Shown here piece after piece: positions 1-13,965 of a stretch of 64,000 bases of DNA. Position numbers and translations under genes: made by a program. Positions within the stretch are counted from its first letter, which is position 1. Each line of letters opens with the position of its first letter. Location: positions 39,428,368 to 39,492,367 of the forward strand of contig OX457064.1 of NCBI GenBank assembly GCA_949752795.1, read 5' to 3'. The notes beneath the pieces are model-generated. The model did not search any database. It was given only the letters and a program-made list of their open reading frames with translations, and was not told where the DNA came from. The stretch comes from Hyperoodon ampullatus (lineage: Eukaryota; Chordata; Mammalia; Artiodactyla; Ziphiidae).

Positions 1-2036
1 CAATGAATTTGGTAAAGTAGCAGGATACGAAATTAATGCACAGAAATCTCTTGCATTCCTATACACCAATGATGAAAAATCTGAAAGAGAAATTAAGGAA
101 ACACTCCCATTTACCACTGCAACAAAAGGAATAAAATACCTAGGAATAAACCTGCCTAAGGAGACAAAAGACCTGTATGTAGAAAACTATAAGACACTGA
201 TGAAAGAAATTAAAGATGATACCAACAGATGGAGAGATATACAATGTTCTTGGATTGGAAGAATGAACATTATGAAAATGACTATACTACCCAAAGCAAT
301 CTACAGATTCAATGCAATCCCTATCAAATTACCAATGGCATTTTTCACAGAACTAGAACAAAAAACTTCACAATTTGTATGGAAACACAAAAGACCCTGA
401 ATAGCCAAAGCAATCTTGAGAAAGAAAAACAGAGCTGGAGGGATCTGGCTCCTTGACTTCAGACTATACTACAAAGTTATCAAGACAGTATGGTACTGGC
501 ACAAAAACAGAAATATTGATCAATGGAACAAGATACAAAGCCCAGAGATAAACCCACAAACATATGGTCACCTTGTGTTTGATAAAGGAGGCAAGAATAT
601 ACAATGGAGAAAAGACAGCCTCTTCAATAAGTGGTGCTGGGAAAACTGGACAGCTACATGTAAAAGAATGAAATTAGAACACTCTCTAACACCATACACA
701 AAAATAAATTCAAAATGGATTAAAGACCTAAATGTAAGGCCAGACACTCTAAAACTCTTAGAGGAAAGCATAGGCAGAACACTCTATAACATAAATCACA
801 GCAAGATCCTTTTCAACCCACCTCCTAGAGAAATGGAAATAAAAACAAAAATAAACACATGGGACCTAATGAAGCTTAAAAGCTTTTTCACAGCAAAGGA
901 AACCATAAACAAGGCAAAAAGACAACCCTCACAATGGGAGAAAATATTTGCAAGTGAAACAACTGACAAAGGATTAATCTCCAAATTTTATAAGCAGCTC
1001 ATGCAGCTCAATATCAAAAAAACAAAAAACCCAATCCAAAAGTGGGCAGAAGACCTAAATAGACATTTCTCCAAAGAAGATATACAGATTGCCAACAAAC
1101 ACATGAAACAATGCTCAACATCATTAATCATTAGAGAAATGCAAATCAAAACTATAATGAGATTTCATCTCACACCAGTCAGAATGGCCATCATCAAAAA
1201 ATCTACAAACAATAAATGCTGGAGAGGGTGTGGAAAAAGGGAACCCTCTTGCACTGTTGGTGGGAATGTAAATTGATACAGTCACTATGGAGAACAGGAT
1301 GGAGGTTCCTTAAAAAACTAAAAATAGAACTACCATATGACCCAGCAATCCCACTACTGGGCATATACCCTGAGAAAACCATAATTCAAAAAGAGTCATG
1401 TACCAAAATGTTCATTGCAGCTCTATTTACAATAGCCAGGACATGGAAGCAACTGAAGTGTCCATCAACAGATGAATGGATAAAGAAGATGTGGCACATA
1501 TATACAATGGAATATTACTCAGCCATAAAAGGAAACGAAATTGAGTTATTTGTAGTGAGGTGGATGGACCTAGAGCCTATCATACAGAGTGACGTAAGTC
1601 AGAAAGAGAAAAACAAATACCGTATGCTAACACATATATATGGAATCTAAGAAAGAAAAAAAAATAAGGTCATGAAGAACCTAGGGGCAAGATAGGAATA
1701 AAGACACAGACCTACTAGAGAACGGACTTGAGGATATGGGGAGGGGGAAGGGTAAGCTGTAAGAAGGTGAGAGAGTGGCATGGACATATATACACTACCA
1801 AACGTAAAATCGATAGCTAGTGGGAAGCAGCCACATAGCACAGGGAGATCAGCTCGGTGCTTTGTGACCACCTAGAGGGGTGGGATGGGCAGGATGGGAG
1901 GGAGGGAGATGCAGGAGGGAAGAGATATGGGAACATATGTATATGTATAACTGATTCACTTTGTTATAAAGCAGAAACTAACACACCATTGTAAAGCAAT
2001 TATACTCCAATAAAGATGTTAAAAAAATAAATAAAA
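1..2036 (+). mobile_element. L1 LINE, 3' part (ORF2 end, 3' UTR, A-rich tail)
   Basis: The left end runs off the window, so the 5' truncation point is unknown. Bases 2-1650 translate, with breaks, to the C-terminal part of L1 ORF2. Bases 1651-2036 are the 3' UTR, with a purine-rich stretch around 1735-1760, an AATAAA signal at 2009-2014 and an A-rich tail ending near 2036. No second target-site copy can be checked because the 5' flank is missing. Divergence is low compared with the old L1 pieces elsewhere in the window, so this is one of the younger L1s here. The 54.3 kb fragment and the 39.1-40.5 kb fragment belong to the same or a close subfamily. Confidence 0.95.
2..1650 (+). pseudogene. 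L1 ORF2 C-terminal remnant, inactivated
   Basis: ORF2 of L1 encodes an endonuclease/reverse transcriptase that copies L1 RNA into the genome. Here only the part downstream of the reverse-transcriptase active site is inside the window. The frame is open from base 2 through residues such as NEFGKVAGY and [10 protein letters not shown] to a TGA at 398-400. It continues in the same frame to about 1235, then shifts to a second frame ending at 1650. The C-terminal Cys/His cluster (pattern CX3CX7HX4C, around 1218-1275) is split by that frameshift. The stop is a likely CpG decay: the copy at 39.7 kb has CGA where this one has TGA. The frameshift looks like one base lost in the A run at 1231-1238, because the L1 at 51.7 kb has one base more there. 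It is not translatable as a functional protein. Confidence 0.93.
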
Positions 2037-2504
2037 TTTCTAGAATACAGGATCCTAAATGGGTCAAAAATCTAAATTCACTAGGGTATGTTACTAAACC
2101 TAATAGCAGGTTTAGCTGTTGTGACCAAATAAACATATTTCTTAAAAAAAAAAAAAGAATTGCAGAACAAAAGATAGATGTATTCTCGAACACTGAAAAT
2201 ATCATTGAACCTTAAACTAACCTTGGACACTGTATACTCTTTGTTGTGTGAGAAAAGTAAACCTCTTTTTACTTAAGTCACTGTAGTTGGATTTCTGTTA
2301 CACACAAGAAATTAAATTCCAGCTAATGAAACATTACTGAAGATATTCAAGTTATACTTGCATATGATCACCATCTATGAGAGTACAACAAAATAATAGT
2401 GCTTATTTCTGAATGGAGGAATTGCAGATGATCTTTATTTCTTCTTTATATTTTTCTATATTATCAAAAACTTATAGCCTTAATTGGTGAAATTATCCAG
2501 TGTC
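2037..2504. other. Unique sequence with a possible old L1 3' remnant
   Basis: No gene is seen. An A run lies at 2144-2156. The stretch around 2390-2470 resembles the worn 3' end of an old mammalian L1 (a T-rich part after a non-coding consensus-like phrase), but it is too short to classify. Confidence 0.4.
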
Positions 2505-2640
2505 AATGGTAATAATAGCAATTGTAGCTTAGTCATTGAGCCCTTTATGCTGTGCTAGATACTGGGGTAAGGACTTCAATGTATTATCTCGTTATCACAT
2601 TACCTTATTTAATACACACAAATGAAGATGAAAGTTATAT
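2505..2640 (-). repeat. MIR SINE remnant
   Basis: The order of a MIR core in antisense is visible: a stretch like 'gagccctttatgctgtgc', then a 'tattatctcgttatcacatt' part and an 'aatgaagatgaaa' part. It is highly diverged, as expected for this mammal-wide family. Confidence 0.55.
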
Positions 2641-4140
<1,500 letters not shown>

Positions 4141-4144
4141 TACT

Positions 4145-4260
4145 TTTCCTACCTGTTAAATTCATTCATTCAACAAATATTTTCGGAGTGCTTACTATCT
4201 ACTAGGAACTGTGCTAGGTGCTGAGGACATATCTTTGACCCAAATCTGTCACAAATGAGG
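4145..4260 (-). repeat. L2 LINE 3'-end remnant (antisense)
   Basis: It starts with the typical 'ttcattcattcaacaaat' and runs through 'ctgtgctaggtgctgagga', the antisense of the L2 3' terminus. Only the last hundred or so bases are recognisable. Confidence 0.65.
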
Positions 4261-7089
4261 AAACTTTTAACATGTCCGTAAATTAATCAGTAAAGGAAGA
4301 ACTCAATATCAGCTCTAGAGGGTTCTTGATGCTGCTCTTTATTAAAGTATTTGTTCATTGGTTCTCTTCTTCCAGTCTCAAAGGTCACATGGGTGCCTGC
4401 GTGGAGATGGGCAGAGTTGTGGCACAGTGTTCTATTATAATTTTCTTCCTCGGCTTCACACCATTGCAACTAGTTCAGAACATATAAATGCCAGTAGCAG
4501 CTTCAGATCTCAGCAGAGTAGAGGTGAAGAGATGCGGGTTTTGCATCTCATCTACCTCTGGCCAGGCACAGGAGACTCGGATTTCCTTGTGCGCAGGTGC
4601 TAGGATACTTAATGAGCCAGGCTGGAGGTGGGAGGCATGCTGATGCGGAAGAGCTCCAGGCGCTTCTGACATGACATCCCTTAGGCATCAGCATGTAGGT
4701 ACATTTTTTTAAATCTTCAGCTAGAAGTTGTATTTTATTTCCATGGAAAAGGTACTTTCCCTATTCTTCTTTAGATAATATTAAACAGGGTTATTTCAAT
4801 ACAATGTGAAATAAAACTCTTATAATTTCCACTTGGATATCTTTAGCTATTGAATTCCACCTACACGTAATTTCTAGAAAATACTCCTGGAAAAGACATC
4901 TAGTGAAGAGAACCACTAGATGGCAGTAGCAGAAAGAGCTCCAGCTAGTGTACAAAAACATCACTCAACAACATGAGGCTCATTTAACGTATATTTAAAT
5001 CTAGGAGTACTGCTGTAGCATTTGACTAGTTATAAAATATAAAGAGGTTTGATAAAAGCATGAAAGTATTAAGCATTAGAAACCCAGAAAAAACTGATTA
5101 ATATTTATAAAGAAGAGTTTGCAACATAAAGAAGAGGGGGTCAAGGGGGATGCTTGAAAGACAACAAACTAGATAAAAACTGAAGAAGTTAATCATCTGA
5201 ATGTTTTCTCTGCAGGTAATAAAATATTCTGATATTTGTTGTATAAACACAAACTTTTCTGGCTAATAAAATCGTTAGAGGTAGATATTCGCTCTGGAAA
5301 ACATGAGCTTTAGAGGGACTTAAAGCAGGCAATGGGAGACACCTGGTGCATAAGAAACAAAAGTTCTAAGAGGAAAGGCAAAAAAGAAAATGTAGAGCCA
5401 GGGGCAACAAGAAAATTTAAAAGAAAGGAAATATGTATGTATTTGGGGGAAATGAGAGGAAAAATGAAATGGATATTTTTCAAGATTTCTTAAGTGACAA
5501 AACTGGTTTGAATTTTAATCTCAAAAGAGAAGGAATTTAAAGTGGTAGCAAATAATTATAACTACAGGACAGGGAATAGAACGGATGTATACTAAACCAG
5601 TAATAAGGACAGATTTAAAAAGATCCACAGGGATCGTACATTGTAGTTTGAGCCAGACAAAGAAGAAAAAAGGTCACCCTTCAAGGATATAAAAGCAAAA
5701 CACAATTGTTTTTCATGAGAGTTTAGGAGGGAGAAAAATTCACGGATGCTTTAGTGCAGAAGTCTGCTCTGTGGTTACTGTCTTGGAAAATAACATCTGA
5801 CACCTCTTAACACTATCCTACATGATAGCAGCTGGGAGGAGAGTCTGCCTTTGCATATGATGTTAATGGAAAATGCACCAACATCTTTCAGTGATGTTTA
5901 CTTTTAGGATACACTTCATATTCTCTTCTCCCTCTGAGAACACTACATTTAATTTCTTTTCTTGGTTTTTCTTCCTAGTGCTTAGTTAAATACCTGCTTT
6001 ATGTAAATTTTAAAACTTCTGGCTTCAGCTAAACAAATCACCAAATTTGGATTTACTACTATCACTTACTAAAAAAGTGTCATAATACTAAAAACTCGAT
6101 GTACTTATTGTGGTTCAACATTCATCTCATCATAAAATAAGATCTAAATGACAGCAAGTCAGAAAACTGGGCTATTAAGCCTAGTCTCTGACTAAATTAA
6201 TTTAACAAAATAATTAGAATTAAATAATTTTAAAAGAATTTCGTTTTTATTATTCTTCACTTTTTTTCTTACTCTTAAATGTTAGAAGGAAGCAATCTTA
6301 TTTTTAAGTCTCTTTTTCCCCCTCTATACTATTAAGCATTTAACATTTTGGATTTATGAGTTTTGGATTGATGCTACTAAAATTACCATAAATAAAGTTT
6401 CTAAGATATGATATTGGTTTCCTGTGTCTGAAAGTTCTGAAAACCTATGATGTATGGGTACATTCCTTTATAAACTATGAAGCAAAATTGTTTACACTTT
6501 CACTTTCAATAGGTTAATACGATTTAATCCACCTTCCCTCTAGGCTACTTATCGAGTACACCTTGGTGGTGCCAGCACTGTCTTGCTTATCTTAATTTGG
6601 GATTCTGAGTCTAAGCAATTTACATTTACTCAATAATATAGCAAAATGTTTCTACTACCTTACTGCACAAGCTTGAGTTACATGAGTCACATGTGTGAAG
6701 CTACTTCTTATTGAAACAGAAGAGGAAAAAAAAAGTCATCTAAATAATTGGCTCGTTAATTTTTTTTTAACTTTTAAGGCAAAATTAAAAATCACCATTC
6801 AAATGAACCTGAATGTTTTTTAGACCACCCTGAAGAAAGTTGATGTAATTAATAATGTACCAACATATCCATTTTAATAGATGGGGAAATGCTGTAGAGA
6901 AGTTAAAAGCAGTTCCATCTGTGCCCCCATACAGAACAGCCTGTGGAAGGAAGCTCAACTGTCAATGATCAGACAGAGGTTCTGGCTCAAGGTTACTTAG
7001 TAAGGTCAGCATCTCCACTGTTACCATCTCATTTTAACTAAAATCTCTGGGCCACAGCATACCACATGATTGTACTGAATATGGAAATG
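4261..7089. other. Unique AT-rich sequence containing one CTCF-type motif
   Basis: No exon, repeat copy or RNA gene is recognised. The open frames at 4287-4672 on either strand are short, overlap one another and resemble no known protein. The only motif of note is the CTCF-like site at 4913-4926. Confidence 0.5.
4913..4926 (+). promoter_or_regulatory. Candidate CTCF binding site
   Basis: CCACTAGATGGCAG matches every position of the core CTCF consensus CCASYAGRKGGCRS. CTCF is the zinc-finger insulator and loop-anchor protein of vertebrates. The site lies in unique sequence, not in a SINE. Occupancy cannot be read from sequence, and a 14-base degenerate motif also occurs by chance. Confidence 0.5.
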
Positions 7090-7094
7090 ATCCC

Positions 7095-7096
<2 letters not shown>

Positions 7097-7128
<32 letters not shown>

Positions 7129-7319
7129 GGTATGCGGGCCTCTCACTGTTGTGGCCTCTCCCGTTGTGGAGCACAGGCTCCGGACGCGCAGGCTCAGCGG
7201 CCATGGCTCACGGGCCCAGCCGCTCCGCGGCATGTGGGATCTTCCCGGACCGGGGCACGAACCCGTGTCCCCTGCATCCTCAGGCGGACTCTCAACCACT
7301 GCGCCACCAGGGAAGCCCT
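7097..7319 (-). mobile_element. CHR SINE, short form
   Basis: This is a tRNA-derived SINE in reverse, with a T run (7098-7126, the A-tail) and then the SINE body ending in the complement of 'cttccctggtggcgcagtgg'. A 7-base target-site duplication, ATCCCTG, sits at 7090-7096 and 7320-7326. The short form lacks the tail-side extension seen in the 8.3 kb copy. In sense orientation its B box reads GGTTCGTGCC, with T where tRNA B boxes have A. Confidence 0.95.
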
Positions 7320-7326
7320 ATCCCTG

Positions 7327-8324
7327 CTTTTTAAAAGGCAAACTTGGACTAAAGCAAGGCTTAGGAGAGTGAGGGATGCTGTTTCAAGACAAACAGCAGT
7401 GAAAGACCCAGTTGGCTCTTTTTATTGAGTGGACTGTTCTATTGTGTTGTTTGGGAGGAGTGGTCCCACCTTGAGGGGCATTTCAGGGTAAAGAGTCTCA
7501 AATGAAGAGACCACTGAGACCATAGTCCCACGCTGACCTCTCAGCATCCCTTTTCACTCCCTGGCTATTTGCATCAGCAGTGGACTGCGGCCAAATGAGG
7601 AAAGGCAGGACGTGCTTAAGAGCAGAATCTAAAAATTGGAAAGCTTCTCTTTGAAAGGGGCACTTTCTGTCTCCAAGGGTGAATCCTTAAGTCTCTGCTA
7701 GGAAGCAAGTCTTAACAATTACGGAATGTAGGAGTTCACGTATACTTTCCAATACTGGAGCTTAATGCAACATAGAGAAAATTTGAGAAAAATGAGGAGA
7801 CTAAAGATTTAGGAACAGGAGAATGGGTTAAGTATTTTGTTGCTGTTGTTGGTGGTGTTTTTTTCTCTCTGTGCTGGGAGAGAGGCAGGGAGACTGAAGA
7901 TTAATGAAAGTCCGCAGCCACAAGCAAATCTTTGACACATGCAGATTTAGAAAGAGTTTGGAGGAGGGAAGGGAAGAGGAAAATGGAGCCAGAGGGGGAG
8001 GGTGTGGAAAGGTAGACTGACTGGAGAGAAAAGGTGTGGCCCTCCTGACTCAGCGTGGAAGTCAGGAATTCCAGTTTGTAGGACCTCACACTCTGCAGCT
8101 GGTTTTAGGCCTCCCTGAAGCTCCCAGCCATGTGTATACTGAGTAATCTCTTGGCAGTTCTCCTCATTGCCAGTGGAGGGTGCAATGCTGAAATGGGTTA
8201 GAGATTTACCCAACAGGCTATTTTCTCACGCTCTGAAGAATTGTAATTGAAGTGGAATAATAATAATAATATTTTAGCATTTTAAACAGTTTTATAACTT
8301 GAAAAGAAAATTTTTTAACACTTG
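7327..8324. other. Unique sequence, no gene recognised
   Basis: It is moderately GC-richer than its surroundings between 7440 and 8200. The two overlapping reverse-strand open frames (7901-8213) show no known domain, and their overlap in different frames argues against both. A (TAA)-rich patch sits at 8258-8272. Confidence 0.5.
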
Positions 8325-8659
8325 AAAATACATGGGGGACTTCCCTGGTGGCGCAGTGGTTAAGAATCCTCCTGCCAATGCAGGGGACAGGGTTCGAGCC
8401 CTGGTCTGGGAAGATCCCACATGCCACGGAGCAACTAAGCCTGTGAGCCACAACTACTGAGCCCACGTGCCACAACTACTGAAGCCCACGCGCCTAGAGC
8501 CCGTGTTCCACAACAAGAGAAGCCACCGCAATAAGTAGCCCACGTACCGCAACAAAGAGTAGCCCCCACTCTTCGCAACTAGAGAAAGCCCACGTGCAGC
8601 AACGAAGACCCAACACAGCCAAAATTAAATAAATAAATTTATTTTTAAAAAATACATGG
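8325..8659 (+). mobile_element. CHR SINE, long form, with target-site duplications
   Basis: The body is at 8336-8648 and begins 'ggacttccctggtggcgcag'. It has a tRNA-like A box (TGGCGCAGTGG), a canonical B box (GGTTCGAGCC) and a tRNA-unrelated part ending in an AAATAAATAAATTT tail. It is flanked by the 11-base duplication AAAATACATGG at 8325-8335 and 8649-8659. It faces the reverse-oriented copy at 8774-9087, tail to tail. Confidence 0.96.
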
Positions 8660-8767
8660 ATTTCTTATTGTAGTTAATGAGCTGAATCTAATCTGTGATT
8701 GCAAAGGAGGTTCATAGGAACTTAATCAGGGGACATTACTGCACAATATAATTAGTAGCTAGTAAAT

Positions 8768-9093
8768 GCCAACTTTTTTTCTTAATTTTTTAAAATTTGT
8801 TTTTGGCTGCGTTGGGTCTTCGTTGCTGTGCACAGACTTTCTCTAGCTGCAGCGAGCAGGGGCTACTCTTTGTTGTGGTGCGCGGGCTTCTCATTGTGGT
8901 GGCTACTCGTTGTGGAGCACGGGCTCTAGGCGCACGGGCTTCAGTATTTGTGGCACGTGGGCTCAGTAGTTGTGGCTTGTGGGCTTAGTTGCTCTGCAGC
9001 ATGTGGGATCTTCCTGGACCAGGGCTCGAACCCATGTCCCCTGCATTGGCAGGCAGATCCCCAACCACTGCACCACCAGGGAAGTCCGCCAAC
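8768..9093 (-). mobile_element. CHR SINE, long form, reverse orientation
   Basis: The body at 8774-9087 is the reverse complement of the long form: a T-rich tail first, then 'ggctgcgttgggtcttcgtt', and at the end the complement of the tRNA-like head. The duplication GCCAAC is at 8768-8773 and 9088-9093 and may extend into the T run that follows. It lies about 115 bases from the oppositely oriented copy at 8.3 kb. Confidence 0.95.
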
Positions 9094-9714
9094 ATTTTTT
9101 TTTGTATAATATCTTTAACCAAAATAGGGCAAGGGTTCAAACTGTGCATATTTGCTACCAAAAATGTTCAGAAAATGCATTTTTGGGTAACCTGATGCAG
9201 CATTTTCTCCATTTCAAAAAATGATCCCTCTACAAGATTCTCAGTTGGAACAATTTATAGTCACTATGATTTTAAGTAGAGGTCATTTAAAATGTTGTGA
9301 CAGGCAATGATATGGACCTTATACTACCAGGCTGACCTAATAGCCTTTCAGAGAACTAGAAGAGGCACTCCTGCACCACATCTCAGGGCTGACACCATTC
9401 TGCGCCCACATACACGGCTGGTAAGGCAGGCAAGGGCTGAATTTCAGACTCCACTTACCCCCCCTGCCGCCAGGCACTTTTGTTTAAGGCATAACACTGT
9501 TGACTATGATGGGGCAACCTTGATTGCTAACCTCCAAATCTTGCATTGTAAAATAAGCTTCCTTAAATTATTCAGTTCTTACATTTAGCAAATTGTCCCA
9601 TTAGTTTTGCATCGAGCCCCCTCAGTTCTGTAAGAAATATTTAGGCTGAGAGTTACAAAACTATAAGTTCCATAAAGGTCTAGATAGGGCCTTTCTTGTT
9701 TACTTTTGTGTCTC
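9094..9714. other. Unique sequence, no feature recognised
   Basis: The forward open frame at 9307-9588 (93 codons) has no recognisable domain and no supporting splice or promoter context. It is treated as chance. Confidence 0.5.
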
Positions 9715-9780
9715 CATCTAGTAGTGTCCTTAGTGAATGCATGATAAATATTTATTGAATGAATGAATGATAAACAAAAG
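9715..9780 (+). repeat. L2/MIR 3'-terminal remnant
   Basis: It contains the shared L2/MIR 3' end 'aaatatttattgaatgaatg' (near 9747-9766). It is too short to say which family. Confidence 0.5.
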
Positions 9781-9814
9781 AAACAAGGCATGAGTTTAAG
9801 TTGCAACATTCCTT

Positions 9815-9970
9815 AGTAGTCTGGTTAAAGCTCTGAGCCCTGCATTTCTACCATTAAAGAGGGAATAATTCTAATCACATCATTGGATTGCTATGAAGAT
9901 TTAAATGAGAATATAATAAGAAAGCATTTTCTCAACATTCAAACATGTTGTTATTATAATTATTATTCAA
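9815..9970 (+). repeat. MIR SINE remnant
   Basis: Sense MIR order is visible: 'ggttaaagctctgagccctg', then the 'aaagagggaataattcta' part, then a TTATTATAATTATTATT end. Diverged. Confidence 0.55.
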
Positions 9971-10099
9971 AATGTCAGTTTTTTAAAAATCTATTTACCA
10001 GTCAGCAGAATTTCTAGACTGTGTGCATCTTAATTCACTATCTAATTTACATAAACCATAATAAAACAATTTTTTGTTGTTACTCCTTCAAACTAATTA

Positions 10100-10195
10100 A
10101 TGCTTTACAGAGTTAGCTTAATATATGAAGCAATCCTGAGAGGTAGTTATTAGCCCATTTTACAGAAAAATGAAGGTAAGAGAGAGTTCAAGATC
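10100..10195 (-). repeat. MIR SINE remnant
   Basis: Antisense MIR core: 'tgctttacagagttagctta', then 'agcccattttacagaaaaat' and 'gaaggtaagagagagttcaag'. Diverged and partial. Confidence 0.55.
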
Positions 10196-10714
10196 TAGTA
10201 TAACCAGTCTTTTAAGTATTTAAAGGCATTTGAAGCATTTGTTCAGCACAGAAGGGCCAGATAATTCAAATAAGCAGGCCAATCCTGATAAGTCTTTCAC
10301 AGACCTTATCACATCTCAAAAATGAGCATTGAATTCCTTAGAACTTGGGGTACTTTTAATAGTTGGGTTTAAAGAATCTTACCTATAAGAACTTAAATCA
10401 TTTCTCCTTAATATAGTAGGTATAACTGATTAACACTCAAAATATTTGAAAATTTCAGTAACTCTATGTATTGAGCTGATTAGAAGCTCCACCATCAACA
10501 CCACTTTACACATATTCAAAACACTATCTTTGGCAATTCTGAGAAATGAATAGAAAATAAATAGGAAAAAAACATCTATTTTATGACTTTGTATAAAGAA
10601 GTCTACAAACTCTGAAGTTTGAAAACCCATTCACTGCTCTGAGCCTTTTCCCTTGGTCCACCTAGAACCATTTGTACTGAATAGCAATCGTGTACCAGTT
10701 TATTTACCCTTTGA
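10196..10714. other. AT-rich unique sequence, nothing recognised
   Basis: No gene, RNA or repeat copy that I can support. Confidence 0.5.
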
Positions 10715-10766
10715 CACTATAAGCTTAAAAACAAACAAACAAACAAACCAAACCACTATAAGCTTA
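10715..10766 (+). repeat. A-rich (AAAC)n segment flanked by a 13-base direct repeat
   Basis: CACTATAAGCTTA occurs at 10715-10727 and again at 10754-10766. Between them are only 26 bases of A-rich (AAAC)n sequence. This is the form expected if a retrotransposition event delivered only a poly(A)-type tail, with the direct repeats as target-site duplications. Replication slippage is the alternative. Confidence 0.6.
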
Positions 10767-10944
10767 TTGAGAGTAGGAACTGTGTATTATTTATTTTTCC
10801 AACCCATCTCACACTTTCTTCAAATACTGAGGTCAGTTCCTTGCTGGGTGCAATTCAATATATATGAATTGTTTGCTGTTCACCCAATAGGAAGATTACA
10901 TTAAAACGTGCTCTTTTTTTAGTGTAGGGGGAGGGAGTGTCAGC

Positions 10945-11225
10945 TTTACTAATATAATTCACATATCATGTGGTTCACTAATTTTAAGTATACAATTCAT
11001 GGTTTTTAGTATATTCATAGAATTGTGCAACCATCACCACCTTCAGTTTTAGAACATTTTCATCACCCTGAAAAGAAACCCCAGACTGTCACTCCCCAGA
11101 CCCTCATCCCCCCAGCCCTGGGCAACCACTATTTAAAAACAGTTACCTCTCAGTGTTGCTGTCTCGATAGATGTGCCCATTCTGGACATTTATATAAATA
11201 AATGGAATCCTATAATATGTGCTAA
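10945..11225 (-). repeat. Old L1 (L1M-type) 3' UTR fragment, antisense
   Basis: It shows the familiar antisense series: 'aatataattcacatatcatg', 'attgtgcaaccatcaccacc', 'agaacattttcatcaccctg', 'tctggacatttatataaata'. It is diverged, has no coding part left, and is cut at 11.2 kb. Confidence 0.75.
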
Positions 11226-13440
<2,215 letters not shown>

Positions 13441-13965
13441 TTTTGACCCACTTTTTGTTTCTCTAAACTTCCACCTGCTCCAGCATTTTAAGTCAGATCT
13501 CCTGAGAGATGGTCTAATTCTGCAGTCAATGCTCTACGTCCCCTCCCCAAGCTCTACCTCCAAGATTGTCTAAATCTGAATTCCCTTTCTTCATGCCCCA
13601 GCCTATGAACCATCCCCTCTTCTCAGGCCCACTGTCCTTTGGGTCAACAGATCTCAGCTTAGCCGAGGACTCTGTAATCTGAATACACACAGGAGGTCAG
13701 TGCTAACAACTGAACCGGCCACCATCCCCAAGGAGAGGACAAGGCACAGCATAATCCTGTTACTTTACAGCTCATCTTTTTTTTTTTTTTCATCTTTTTT
13801 TAAATAAGGCCTTTCCTGACAACCCCCATGCCCATGAATCTTCCTTTTCTTGTCCACATCCAACACTTCCTATGACTTGTGCAATTACTTGATCACTAGT
13901 TTTGTGTCTTCCTTAAGGAAAGAAACGATGTTTCTTCAGTCTGTTATCCTTCCCACCTCTCCATT
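13441..13965 (+). repeat. L2 LINE remnant, 3' part
   Basis: The clearest part is 13805-13950: 'ggcctttcctgacaaccccc', a pyrimidine-rich middle, then the 'aaggaaagaaacgatgtttc' part where the L2 sense strand has its 'agggcaggga' phrase. Two T runs (13779-13792 and 13796-13801) interrupt it. The part before 13790 is uncertain. Confidence 0.45.

Noticed and set aside
568..984. Reverse-strand frames over the first L1, and the matching forward frames at 38945-39518
   Set aside because: The same peptide wording appears in both because they are antisense shadows of ORF2.
7066..7428. Open frames of 60-155 codons over the SINEs (here and near 16.4, 19.4, 26.9, 27.9, 37.3, 54.1 kb)
   Set aside because: They recur with the same wording in every SINE copy and on both strands. 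They are readings of the tRNA-derived repeat and not genes.
8336..8420. tRNA-like heads with A and B boxes
   Set aside because: They belong to SINEs with tails and target-site duplications. The full tRNA fold and acceptor end are not kept, so no tRNA gene is called.
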